From: an uncultured Sutterella sp. | GTDB taxonomy: Bacteria > Pseudomonadota > Gammaproteobacteria > Burkholderiales > Burkholderiaceae_F | Assembly: GCA_900544335.1 (NCBI GenBank) | Contig: UQUS01000021.1 | Coordinates: 1 to 33,691, forward strand | DNA length: 33,691 nt | Direction: 5' to 3' | Part shown: positions 14,451 to 21,925 of the stretch, piece by piece | How positions within the stretch are numbered: the stretch's first letter is position 1 | Layout: the number at the start of each line of letters is the position of its first letter | Made by a program: the position numbers and the translations under genes | The notes under the pieces: generated by a model | The model's input: only the letters and a program-made list of their open reading frames with translations | Told to the model about the DNA's origin: nothing | Database searches by the model: none

Positions 14451-15148
14451 TGTGCGCCCCCGAGGGTTTACCCGACAAGCACGCTTGCGGCATCGGACTA
14501 CTCGGCGGCACTTTCGATCCGGTGCACGTCGGACACATTGCCCTCGCCGAGCAAGCCCTGAAGGTTTTAAACCTGACGCGGGTTGATTTTCTGCCGGCCG
14601 GGAATCCCTGGCAAAAGCACCCTCTGACGCCGGCAGTCGACCGTGTTCGTATGCTCGAGTTGGCCGTGGCCGGAAAGCCCGGTCTTGCCGTCAATCTCTG
14701 TGAAGTCAATCGCCCGGGACCGACATACACCGTTGATACGCTGCGTCAGATGCGGCGGGAAGTCGGACCGGCAACTCCCCTGGTTCTCATTCTCGGGGCC
14801 GATCAATGGGAAAACCTTCAAACGTGGAAAGCCTGGGACTCGTTTCTTGACTACGCCGACATCGCCGTAAGCACACGCGACGGAAAAACTCCGACAGCCT
14901 GCCCGCTCGTAGCTTCCTGGGCCGCCGGTCGCATCAAGCCCACTCACGCGCTTTCTTCTGCCCCATGCGGCTACGTGGCCTTTTTTTCCATACCGCCCAC
15001 GTCGGCAAGTTCCTCTAAAATTCGTACTATCCTTAAAGGCAACGCCGATAGGGATACTGAGTCGGTTCTAGATACGTGGCTCTGCCCCGATGTGAAAGCC
15101 TACATTCGGGATCATCATCTTTACATGGATCAGTCGAACAATGGATAA
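14450..15148 (+). CDS. nadD: nicotinate-nucleotide adenylyltransferase NadD
   Basis: Adenylates nicotinate mononucleotide to form deamido-NAD in NAD synthesis. 232 residues from the ATG at 14450, which overlaps the purD stop as TGATG; a TTG one codon upstream is possible but unneeded. The nucleotidyltransferase motif GGTFDPVHVGHI (19-30) gives the (H/T)xGH ATP site with His26 and His29. The second motif is SSSKIRTIL near residue 185, the usual ISSTxIR site. The N-terminal 13 residues before GIGLLGG are slightly longer than usual. Its end overlaps the rsfS start by 8 bases. Confidence 0.95.
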   Translation: MCAPEGLPDKHACGIGLLGGTFDPVHVGHIALAEQALKVLNLTRVDFLPAGNPWQKHPLTPAVDRVRMLELAVAGKPGLAVNLCEVNRPGPTYTVDTLRQMRREVGPATPLVLILGADQWENLQTWKAWDSFLDYADIAVSTRDGKTPTACPLVASWAAGRIKPTHALSSAPCGYVAFFSIPPTSASSSKIRTILKGNADRDTESVLDTWLCPDVKAYIRDHHLYMDQSNNG

Positions 15149-15818
15149 AAAAACCTTACTGAAAACCGTCGTTGACGCCTTAGAAGACGTCAAAGGCCAA
15201 AATATCCGTGTTTATGACACAACGAAAAAAACGAGCGCGTTCGATCATGTCGTCATTGCCTCGGGAACGAGCAATCGCCAAACGCGCGCCCTAGCGAGCG
15301 CCGTTTCCAAGGCTGTGAAAGCTGCCGGCGGCAAAGTCAGCGGCATCGAAGGAACGGACACGGGCGAATGGGTCCTTGTGGACTGCGGCTCGGTCGTGTG
15401 CCACTGCATGCAGCCTGCCATTCGACAGTACTACGACTTAGAAGAACTCTGGGGACCGGATGCGCTTGATGTGAAGGCGCTTTTTGCCAAGGTCGAACAA
15501 CACGAGGAGCAGGCAAAGCCCGCTCGCAAGCGCGCACCTCGCAGTACGACAAAGAAAACCACTGCGACCAAGACGGCCAAGGCAAGCACGAAGACGACCA
15601 AAACAGCCGTGAAGAAAACGACGGCGAAAAAGACGACCGCAAAGAAACCGGCCGTGAAAAAAGAGGCTGCAACCAAGAAACCCTCGGTCAAAAAGACCGC
15701 GACAACCTCGGCGAGAAAGTCCGCTGCAACCGGTGCGAAAAAAACTGCGAGCACCGCGAAAAAACGGACCACGAAAGCGACCGCTTCGACGGCCAAAAAG
15801 AGCGCAAAGGCCTCATAG
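15141..15818 (+). CDS. rsfS: ribosomal silencing factor RsfS with a long histone-H1-like tail
   Basis: RsfS (YbeB/Iojap) binds ribosomal protein uL14 on the 50S subunit and blocks subunit joining when nutrients are short. Residues 1-120 are the complete domain: NIRVYDTTKKTSAFDHVVIASG (21-42 region), SNRQTRALA, GTDTGEWVLVDCGSVVCHCM (71-90) and YYDLEELWGPDA (97-108). Normal RsfS ends around 105-120. This one continues for about 104 residues made almost wholly of Lys, Ala and Thr with some Ser, Pro and Arg, in KKTTAKK- and AVKK-like units, as in bacterial histone-H1-like tails. The ATG at 15141 overlaps nadD and the TAG abuts rlmH. The tail is probably disordered and strongly basic; nucleic-acid or ribosome binding is inference. 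Confidence 0.93.
   Translation: MDKKTLLKTVVDALEDVKGQNIRVYDTTKKTSAFDHVVIASGTSNRQTRALASAVSKAVKAAGGKVSGIEGTDTGEWVLVDCGSVVCHCMQPAIRQYYDLEELWGPDALDVKALFAKVEQHEEQAKPARKRAPRSTTKKTTATKTAKASTKTTKTAVKKTTAKKTTAKKPAVKKEAATKKPSVKKTATTSARKSAATGAKKTASTAKKRTTKATASTAKKSAKAS
15504..15815 (+). repeat. low-complexity repeat coding the Lys/Ala/Thr tail of RsfS
   Basis: Imperfect short units of AAGAC(G/C)AC-type sequence code for repeated KKTTAKK, KKPAVKK and SAKKT motifs. The repetition also keeps a false minus-strand frame (15431-15880) open. Such tracts vary in length by slippage, so copy number may differ among strains. Confidence 0.8.
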
Positions 15819-16286
15819 ATGCGCCTGACCGTCCTTGCCGTCGGACAGCGTGAAGACCCTTGGGTAAACACAGCCGTCAAGGATTACCTTGCGCGCTTTC
15901 CCAAGGGTTTTACTGTCGAACTACGGGAGTTAAAAACCGAGCCCCGAGCCGGACAAACCCCTCAAAAGCTCATGCAAACGGAAGCGCGTCGCATCGAAAA
16001 ATCCCTTGACCCCGATGATGTGCTTGTGGTTTTAGACGAACGCGGGCGGGACTTGACAACCGTTGAGTTTGCCGACCGCATCGCCCGATGGAAAGACGAC
16101 GCGCGGAACGTCACGTTCGTCATCGGGGGACCGGACGGGCTTGATGCCTCCTTTAAAAAGAAAGCTGACTTTTCCATGCGACTTTCGTCCATGACACTAC
16201 CGCATGCCATTGCTCGGGTGCTGCTCTGCGAGCAGCTCTATCGCGCTTGGTCGATTTTGAATAACCACCCCTATCACCGCGCATGA
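15819..16286 (+). CDS. rlmH: 23S rRNA (pseudouridine-1915-N3)-methyltransferase RlmH
   Basis: SPOUT methyltransferase that modifies pseudouridine 1915 in helix 69 of 23S rRNA on assembled ribosomes. 155 residues, the exact family size. It begins MRLTVLAVGQ and contains LDERGRDLTTVEFA, FVIGGPDGLDASF (about 106-118) and the strongly conserved C terminus LSSMTLPHAIARVLL … EQLYRAWSILNNHPYH. The ATG lies immediately after the rsfS stop; the rsfS-rlmH pair is widely conserved. Its TGA overlaps the maf ATG as ATGA. Confidence 0.97.
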   Translation: MRLTVLAVGQREDPWVNTAVKDYLARFPKGFTVELRELKTEPRAGQTPQKLMQTEARRIEKSLDPDDVLVVLDERGRDLTTVEFADRIARWKDDARNVTFVIGGPDGLDASFKKKADFSMRLSSMTLPHAIARVLLCEQLYRAWSILNNHPYHRA

Positions 16287-16900
16287 CGTTGTTTTACTTA
16301 GCGAGCAAGAGCCCTCGGCGTGCGCAGATTCTGCGCGACATCGGCTTTCACGACTTTACCGTGCTTTCGGACAAAACCGTCCCGACGGCCTTTGCCGGCG
16401 ATGAAGTGCGTCTTGCCGGCGAAAGCCCCGAAGACTACGTCTCACGGACGGCGCGCGAAAAAGCCCTACGCGCTTTTAATCGCATCGAAAAAGAGGGCCT
16501 TGCCGCTCGTCCCGTTTTGGCTGCCGACACCGCCGTCATTCTCGGAACTCGCATCCTCGGAAAACCGGAAAACCGCGAGGAAGAAATCCGGTTTTTAAAA
16601 GCGCTTTCGGGCACGACGCACACCGTCCGAACGGCGCTCGTTGTCGCCGCTTCCCCGATGCAGCTACTTGAGGCCGTCAGTGTTTCGCACGTGCATTTCC
16701 GGACCCTCACAGAGGAAGAAATCGCATGGTACAGCGCCACAAAAGAGCCCTATGACAAAGCCGGCGGCTACGCCGTCCAAGGACTTGCCGCTATCTATAT
16801 CGATCACATCGACGGGAGCTTTAGCGGCATCATGGGACTCCCGGCCTATCAGACGGCCGCCCTTCTTAAGACCCTTGGCATTGAGCCGTCGGAAAACTAG
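16283..16900 (+). CDS. maf: Maf family nucleoside triphosphate pyrophosphatase
   Basis: Hydrolyses dTTP, UTP and modified pyrimidine triphosphates to monophosphates, cleaning the nucleotide pool. 205 residues. Family motifs are LASKSPRRAQILRDIGF (6-22), ARE-KA, VLAADTAVI with the catalytic aspartate, and the signature YDKAGGYAVQGLAA, followed by IDGSFSGIMGLP. The start overlaps the rlmH stop by 4 bases, so they are co-translated. In several relatives the next gene is rng (RNase G); here it is an RNA helicase. Confidence 0.95.
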   Translation: MTLFYLASKSPRRAQILRDIGFHDFTVLSDKTVPTAFAGDEVRLAGESPEDYVSRTAREKALRAFNRIEKEGLAARPVLAADTAVILGTRILGKPENREEEIRFLKALSGTTHTVRTALVVAASPMQLLEAVSVSHVHFRTLTEEEIAWYSATKEPYDKAGGYAVQGLAAIYIDHIDGSFSGIMGLPAYQTAALLKTLGIEPSEN

Positions 16901-16945
16901 TTTTTTCTTACCTCGTGTGCCCCTTTTTGTATTTGGATACCTTTT

Positions 16946-18463
16946 GTGACTCCTTCGTTTTCTAACTTCGGACTTTCCCCTCTTCTTTTAAAAAACGTGA
17001 AAGCGCTCGGTTACCGAGAGCCCACTCCGATTCAGCTTCAAGCCATCGGCCCGATTCTTGATGGGCGCGACGTTCTGGCAGCCGCTCAAACGGGAACCGG
17101 GAAAACCGCCGCATTCGGACTACCCCTTGTCGAAAAACTCCTAAAAGGGAAAGTCCCGAGAAAGGCGTGCTCCGCACATGCCCTGATTCTTGCGCCGACT
17201 CGCGAGTTAGCCGCACAAATTGAAGAAGACATTCGCAACTACGCTTTGGGAACGGGACTTAAAACGGCCCTCGTCTTCGGCGGCGTCAACATTCGCCCGC
17301 AAACGGCGGTGCTGAGCGGTGGCGTTGACATCTTGGTTGCAACGCCGGGACGACTTTTAGACCATATCGGACAGGGAAACGTCTCCTTAAGTGACGTGCA
17401 TTTTCTCGTGCTCGATGAGGCCGATCGCATGCTTGATATGGGCTTTATCCGGGATATTCGCAAGATTCTGGCTTTGGTCCCGAAAGCGCGCCAAACTCTT
17501 TTATTGTCGGCAACGTTTAATGACGAGATTCATGCACTTGCGCAAAGCATCCTCACCGATCCCGTCGACATCGAAATTGCCAAGAATAAGGACTGCGCTT
17601 TAGTGCACCAAGAAGTGTACTTTGCGGCCAAAAAACGCAAACGCGATTTACTGCGAGACATCATTGTCGACAACGATTGGGAACAGGTTCTTGTGTTTAC
17701 CCGCATGAAACACGCCGCCAATCGCCTTGCCGAGCAACTGGCTAAAGACGGTCTGACAAGCGCCGCTATTCACGGCAACAAGAGCCAATCGGCCCGAACC
17801 AAAGCCTTAAGCGGGTTTAAAAACAAAACTATCCGCGTGCTGGTGGCAACCGACATTGCGGCGCGCGGCTTAGATATTAAGGACCTGCCGCAGGTGGTGA
17901 ACTACGAGCTTCCGAACGTGCCCGAAGACTATGTGCACCGCATCGGCCGCACGGGAAGAGCCGGACAAACGGGCCTGGCGGTAAGTCTTGTCAGTCCGGA
18001 AGAAACATCGGAACTTAAAGCCGTTGAGCGCCTGCTGAAAAAGAAATTAACCGTAAAGACAGCGCCTGGCTACGAGAAAGCGTCCCCGTCGGATGCCGAG
18101 GAAATTGAATCGCCGAGAAAACGGGCACAAAGTAAACACCGACACGGTCCAAAGCGCCCCGTTCCTGTCAGGGATAAAAAGACGACGCAAAGTCCTGAAA
18201 AGGTCTCTTTTGATAAGAAGCCGCGAAAGGCTCCTGCGAAGACTTTCGGGAAAAAGTCCGCTTCCGTTCGTTGGGAAAAGCCGTCCTTAACCGGAAAGAC
18301 GCCAAGCAAAACCCATAGCCCGAAGGCACGAAAAAAAGACACGCTTAACTCTGTGGCGCGTCAAACCAAGAGCACGCTGCAAAAAGACTTACGCTTTGAA
18401 ACCGTTCGCTCGAATCTGCCGCCCGGAATGCCGATTTCGCGTTTAAAGCGCCACCGGTCGTAG
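16946..18463 (+). CDS. rhlE: DEAD-box RNA helicase, RhlE type
   Basis: ATP-dependent RNA helicase expected in ribosome assembly or RNA turnover. 505 residues with a GTG start at 16946; the ribosome site is weak (GGATAC). Q motif FSNFGLSPLLLKNVK … PTPIQ, Walker A AQTGTGKT (47-54), PTRELA, TPGRLLD, VLDEADRML with DEAD at 157-160, SAT at 188-190, and HRIGRTGRAGQTG in the second RecA domain. The final 120 residues are Lys/Arg/Ser/Pro-rich and probably disordered, as in many RhlE proteins. A 45-base gap follows maf without a terminator, so read-through is likely. It could be named RhlB or DbpA only by weaker resemblance. Confidence 0.93.
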   Translation: MTPSFSNFGLSPLLLKNVKALGYREPTPIQLQAIGPILDGRDVLAAAQTGTGKTAAFGLPLVEKLLKGKVPRKACSAHALILAPTRELAAQIEEDIRNYALGTGLKTALVFGGVNIRPQTAVLSGGVDILVATPGRLLDHIGQGNVSLSDVHFLVLDEADRMLDMGFIRDIRKILALVPKARQTLLLSATFNDEIHALAQSILTDPVDIEIAKNKDCALVHQEVYFAAKKRKRDLLRDIIVDNDWEQVLVFTRMKHAANRLAEQLAKDGLTSAAIHGNKSQSARTKALSGFKNKTIRVLVATDIAARGLDIKDLPQVVNYELPNVPEDYVHRIGRTGRAGQTGLAVSLVSPEETSELKAVERLLKKKLTVKTAPGYEKASPSDAEEIESPRKRAQSKHRHGPKRPVPVRDKKTTQSPEKVSFDKKPRKAPAKTFGKKSASVRWEKPSLTGKTPSKTHSPKARKKDTLNSVARQTKSTLQKDLRFETVRSNLPPGMPISRLKRHRS

Positions 18464-18502
18464 GAAAACTCACGAGCCTATTTCGGTACAATGCTACGCA
18501 CT

Positions 18503-18883
18503 ATGTTCAAAAAGATTCTTTATGTAAGCCTCTTGTGTTCGGCGACGCTTTTCGTTGCCGGCTGCGCGACAAACGATGTCCCCAAGGATGACAATGCATC
18601 CTTTGCCGAAACTTTAAAGGCAACCCGAGAGGCCAGAAACATTCCCGCCCTGATGAACGCGCCCACTAAATCACTTGCGGTCTGCACCTCGACGCAACCG
18701 ATGTCCGTGCAACTTCCGTTTAAATCCATTCTCTTCAATTGTGCGGAAATCAACGTTCAGGCGACCATTGACGAAATGCGCGATGCTGGTTGGAGAGCCG
18801 AGTGCGTCGATATCGGCAAGCCGGAAAACACCAACGGCGTTGTCGGCATGTCGCTTAAACTGACGATGCGGAAAATCTTTTAG
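18503..18883 (+). CDS. small predicted lipoprotein of unknown function
   Basis: I do not recognise the family. From the ATG at 18503 the product is 126 residues: a basic start (MFKKIL), a hydrophobic stretch and the lipobox FVAGC with the modified Cys at 21. An ATG four codons upstream at 18491 overlaps a probable -10 TACAAT (18487-18492), so I prefer the inner start. The mature part of about 105 residues has a short helix-like EMRDAGWRAECVDIG segment and a final KLTMRKIF. It is 8 bases upstream of pepP and probably co-transcribed. Expected location is the periplasmic face of a membrane. Confidence 0.75.
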   Translation: MFKKILYVSLLCSATLFVAGCATNDVPKDDNASFAETLKATREARNIPALMNAPTKSLAVCTSTQPMSVQLPFKSILFNCAEINVQATIDEMRDAGWRAECVDIGKPENTNGVVGMSLKLTMRKIF

Positions 18884-18891
18884 GAACGACC

Positions 18892-20661
18892 ATGTCGCTT
18901 TCAATCCAGAGTGTGCGGGATTTGCTCAGCAAGCACGGTTTAAGTGCCGTCATCATTCCGACCGGCGATCCGCATTCAAGCGAATATCCCTGCCCGCACT
19001 GGGAATTGAGAAAAGCCCTGTGCCCGTTTACCGGGTCGGCCGGGTGCGTGGTGATCACAAGCGACAAAGCCCTACTGTGGACAGACTCGCGTTACTGGGA
19101 ACAGGCCCAGATCGAACTTGAGGGAACTCTTTTTACGTTAATGCGTGACGGAGATCCGGCAACCCCGAGATTAACACCCTGGCTCTGTGAAAACCTTCCT
19201 TGCGGCAGTCGCGTCGGCATCGATGCCTGCTCGTACGCATTAAAGCTCTTTTCCAAGTTGCAAGCCGCTTTAAAAGCGTGCGGCATGACACTCGGCGACG
19301 TGTCCGACGCCCTTTATGCGCTTTGGGACGAGCGTCCCGAACTTTATCCCGTTCCGGCACTTCCTTTTGAGAGCGGTCAGCGTCCGCGTCCGGAAAAGCT
19401 CGCTCTTACTCGCGATGCCATGAAAAAAGCCGGGGCCGATACGCTACTGGTCTGCGCGTTAGACGACGTTGCGTGGCTGTGTAACCTTCGCGGGTCGGAC
19501 CTACCGAACACACCGGTCTTTTTAGCCTACCTTTTGATTCGGGAAGAATCCGCCGATCTATTTATCGATCCGAGAAAACTCGGACCGGCAACCGTGGCCT
19601 CGCTTCGAAAAGACGGCGTACGGTGCCACCCGTATGAGACTGTCAATGAGGCGCTCAGGGAACTGCCGCCTGAGACCGTCTTTTTCGTCGACCCGGCACA
19701 AATGAATGCCCATCTGTATCAGTCGGTCGCAAACGGCATCAAAATCGTCACGGGAACCAATCCGGTAACCGTTCTGAAAAGTCGGAAGAACCCTGAAGAA
19801 CTCGCTTTGATTCAAGAAAGCATGGTCGACGAGGGTCTGGCACTGGTCTCGCTTTTTGCTTGGATTGAGAATCAAACGACTCAGGGAGTTTCCCTTTCCG
19901 AATGGGATGTTTCCGAAAAGCTCCTGGAGCTACGGAAAAAGTCGCCGCGATTTATCGAAACGAGTTTTACGACAATTGCCGCCGTCGGCGCCAATGCCTC
20001 GCAACCGCATTACGCCCCGAGTCCGGAAAAGTCCTCTCCGATTACGGCAGGAACCCTGCTCCTTCTGGATTCGGGCGGACAGTATTTAACCGGCACGACG
20101 GATATCACGCGAACCATCGGAATCGGCCCGGTGCCGGAGGCGATGAAAAAAGACTACACGGCCGTGTTACGTGCGCACATTGCTTTGGCCGGAGCGCGGT
20201 TTCCGACAGGCCTACACGCCGGGCGCCTCGATTCTCTGGCCCGCAGTCCGCTCTGGCAAGTCGGAGCCGATTACGGGCACGGAACCGGGCACGGCGTCGG
20301 ATTTGTGTTAAACGTACACGAGGCACCTCTTTCGATTTCTCCGCGAACCCCGGCAACGGACGCAACACGCCTTGTCGAGGGCGTTGTCGTTTCCAATGAG
20401 CCGGGCCTATATAGAGCCGGCCTTTGGGGCGTGCGCCTTGAAAACCTTGTCACGCCGGTTCGGTCCGCCTTTGAGGGATTTTCAGAATTTGAAACGTTGA
20501 GCCTGTGCCCGTTTGACAGAACCCTGATTCTGACCGAACTGTTAACAACAGACGAAACACACTGGGTCGACACGTATCACACCCTCGTGTACGAGCATCT
20601 TGCCCCCTATCTCGGGCAAGACCTTTTGCGCTGGCTTGAAAAAGCGACTGCCCCGCTTTAG
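18892..20661 (+). CDS. pepP: Xaa-Pro aminopeptidase (aminopeptidase P, M24B)
   Basis: Metallopeptidase removing N-terminal residues that precede proline. 589 residues in the three-domain layout of long aminopeptidase P: two creatinase-like N domains (about 1-160 and 160-300) and a C-terminal pita-bread catalytic domain. The dinuclear metal ligands are Asp393 (LLLDSGG), Asp404 (TTDITRTIG), His467 (GHGTGHGVG), Glu503 (SNEPGLY) and Glu517 (RLENLV); the proton-shuttle His476 lies in NVHEAP. The ATG follows AGGAACGACC, 8 bases after the lipoprotein gene. No signal peptide, so cytosolic. The gene symbol follows function; it is longer than E. coli PepP. Confidence 0.92.
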   Translation: MSLSIQSVRDLLSKHGLSAVIIPTGDPHSSEYPCPHWELRKALCPFTGSAGCVVITSDKALLWTDSRYWEQAQIELEGTLFTLMRDGDPATPRLTPWLCENLPCGSRVGIDACSYALKLFSKLQAALKACGMTLGDVSDALYALWDERPELYPVPALPFESGQRPRPEKLALTRDAMKKAGADTLLVCALDDVAWLCNLRGSDLPNTPVFLAYLLIREESADLFIDPRKLGPATVASLRKDGVRCHPYETVNEALRELPPETVFFVDPAQMNAHLYQSVANGIKIVTGTNPVTVLKSRKNPEELALIQESMVDEGLALVSLFAWIENQTTQGVSLSEWDVSEKLLELRKKSPRFIETSFTTIAAVGANASQPHYAPSPEKSSPITAGTLLLLDSGGQYLTGTTDITRTIGIGPVPEAMKKDYTAVLRAHIALAGARFPTGLHAGRLDSLARSPLWQVGADYGHGTGHGVGFVLNVHEAPLSISPRTPATDATRLVEGVVVSNEPGLYRAGLWGVRLENLVTPVRSAFEGFSEFETLSLCPFDRTLILTELLTTDETHWVDTYHTLVYEHLAPYLGQDLLRWLEKATAPL

Positions 20662-20675
20662 GTGACGGCGCTCGG

Positions 20676-20698
20676 ACGAATGTACAATTCGTTACATT
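20676..20698 (+). promoter_or_regulatory. operator-like dyad and promoter before the RND pump
   Basis: ACGAAT (20676-20681) and ATTCGT (20687-20692) form a 17-bp dyad with a 5-base centre. A second, overlapping repeat pairs AATGT (20679-20683) with ACATT (20694-20698). TACAAT at 20683-20688 in the centre is a candidate -10, with GTGACG 15 bases upstream as a poor -35. Repressor dyads of this size over a -10 are typical of TetR-type control of pumps, but no regulator gene lies nearby. Confidence 0.4.
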
Positions 20699-20729
20699 TG
20701 TTGAACTAGTTTTTTCTAGCATCGAATCG

Positions 20730-20770
20730 ACAGTCTTTTGACTTCGCGGTAACGTTGCCCGAAGGACTGT
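20730..20770 (+). promoter_or_regulatory. leader hairpin of the RND pump transcript
   Basis: ACAGTC (20730-20735) pairs with GACTGT (20765-20770) and CTTCG (20742-20746) with CGAAG (20760-20764), leaving a 6-base bulge on one side and a 13-base loop. It lies 22 bases before the adaptor gene ATG. There is no T run, so it is not a terminator; an RNA-stability or translation role is inference. Confidence 0.35.
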
Positions 20771-20792
20771 TAACACATGCGGCAGGACCATC

Positions 20793-21914
20793 ATGCGAAT
20801 TCCGACATCCGCAGTCAGGCTGACTGCGCTTCTTTTTTTCAGTTCCGCCGTGCTCGTCTCCTTCACCGGATGCGACAAAGGAGGAACCAAACAAGCCGTT
20901 GCTTCCGAAACACCGCTTGCCGTACGGGCCGTCAGTGCGACCCCGACCGATGAAATGCTGTGGATCGAAACCCTCGGAGAAACCGAAGGGGCTCGCCAGG
21001 CTGAAATCCGTGCTCAAGTTTCAGGCACTTTGAAGGCCATTACCTACAAGGAAGGCGATACGGTCCGAGACGGTCAGACACTCTTTGTCATTGACGATGC
21101 CGTGTATGAAGCAGCCTTAAATGCGGCCAAAGCCTCGGTCGAGCAGGCCGTGGCCTCAGAGCAAATCGCTCTTACCGACTACAAGCGTTATGAAGCGCTT
21201 TTAAAAGCCAACGCCACCAGTCGCAAGCTTTTTGACGACGCCAAAAGCGCTCTGAAAGTCGCTCGGGCGCAACTAAAACAAGCACGGGCGAAAAAAGACG
21301 ATGCTCAAGTCGCTTTCGACCGCACCCGCGTCAAGGCTCCGAGTGATGGCGTTGCCGGTCGGTGCGAACTTAATATCGGGGCACTTATTAGTGCCAATTC
21401 GACACGACTGACAACGTTGACGCAACCGGACAATCTGCGCGTCAAATTTGAACTTTCCGAGCGCGACCTCGCAGGAAATCCCGTTACGACCGAAAGCCCC
21501 GTGCGTCTTTTTGATTCCTCTCGGCGCGAGATTGCCGCCAAGCTCGATTACGTTTCCCGGCAAATCAACACGGCCACATCAACGCGAACGATACGGGGCG
21601 TGGTGGCTCCGGGTTCGGGGCTTGTGCCCGGCGAGCTCGTTTCCGTCCAACTCGGTCTAAAAAAACTGACGGGCGTGTACCGCATTCCGCAAAAATGCGT
21701 CCAACAGATGCCCGACGGAACGTACCGCGTGTTTACGGAGCAAGAAGGACGCGTTCGATCCGTGCCGGTTACGGTCGGCACCTGGAAAGAGACCGATTGG
21801 ATTATCCTTTCCGGTCTTAAAACAGGCGACAAAATCCTGATTGACCAAATCCAACGTCTTCGGGACGGACTGCCGGTTTCCGTCAACGTCGTACCCCATG
21901 ACGCTACGCCGTAA
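20793..21914 (+). CDS. RND efflux pump periplasmic adaptor (AcrA/MexA type), lipoprotein
   Basis: Membrane-fusion subunit linking the inner-membrane RND transporter to an outer-membrane channel. 373 residues. An N-terminal signal (MRIPTSAVRLTALLFFSSAV) ends at FTGC with Cys27, an acceptable though non-ideal lipobox. Then comes the first half of the lipoyl domain, VSGTLKAITYKEGDTVRDGQ; an alpha-helical hairpin, roughly 105-165, rich in Ala/Lys/Gln; the second lipoyl half, RTRVKAPSDGVAG; and beta-barrel and membrane-proximal domains with TTLTQPDNLRVKF. The ATG follows GCAGGACC. It is 11 bases upstream of the transporter gene. Confidence 0.93.
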   Translation: MRIPTSAVRLTALLFFSSAVLVSFTGCDKGGTKQAVASETPLAVRAVSATPTDEMLWIETLGETEGARQAEIRAQVSGTLKAITYKEGDTVRDGQTLFVIDDAVYEAALNAAKASVEQAVASEQIALTDYKRYEALLKANATSRKLFDDAKSALKVARAQLKQARAKKDDAQVAFDRTRVKAPSDGVAGRCELNIGALISANSTRLTTLTQPDNLRVKFELSERDLAGNPVTTESPVRLFDSSRREIAAKLDYVSRQINTATSTRTIRGVVAPGSGLVPGELVSVQLGLKKLTGVYRIPQKCVQQMPDGTYRVFTEQEGRVRSVPVTVGTWKETDWIILSGLKTGDKILIDQIQRLRDGLPVSVNVVPHDATP

Positions 21915-21925
21915 GAAGGGACACC

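Noticed and set aside
15431..15880. Long minus-strand open frame opposite rsfS
   Set aside because: It is kept open by the Lys/Ala/Thr codon repeats of the RsfS tail on the other strand and has no ribosome site or recognisable domain.
16895..20717. Identical 14-mer AACTAGTTTTTTCT after maf (16895) and before the RND adaptor (20704)
   Set aside because: In about 33 kb a few repeated 14-mers are expected by chance, it is low-complexity, and the contexts differ.
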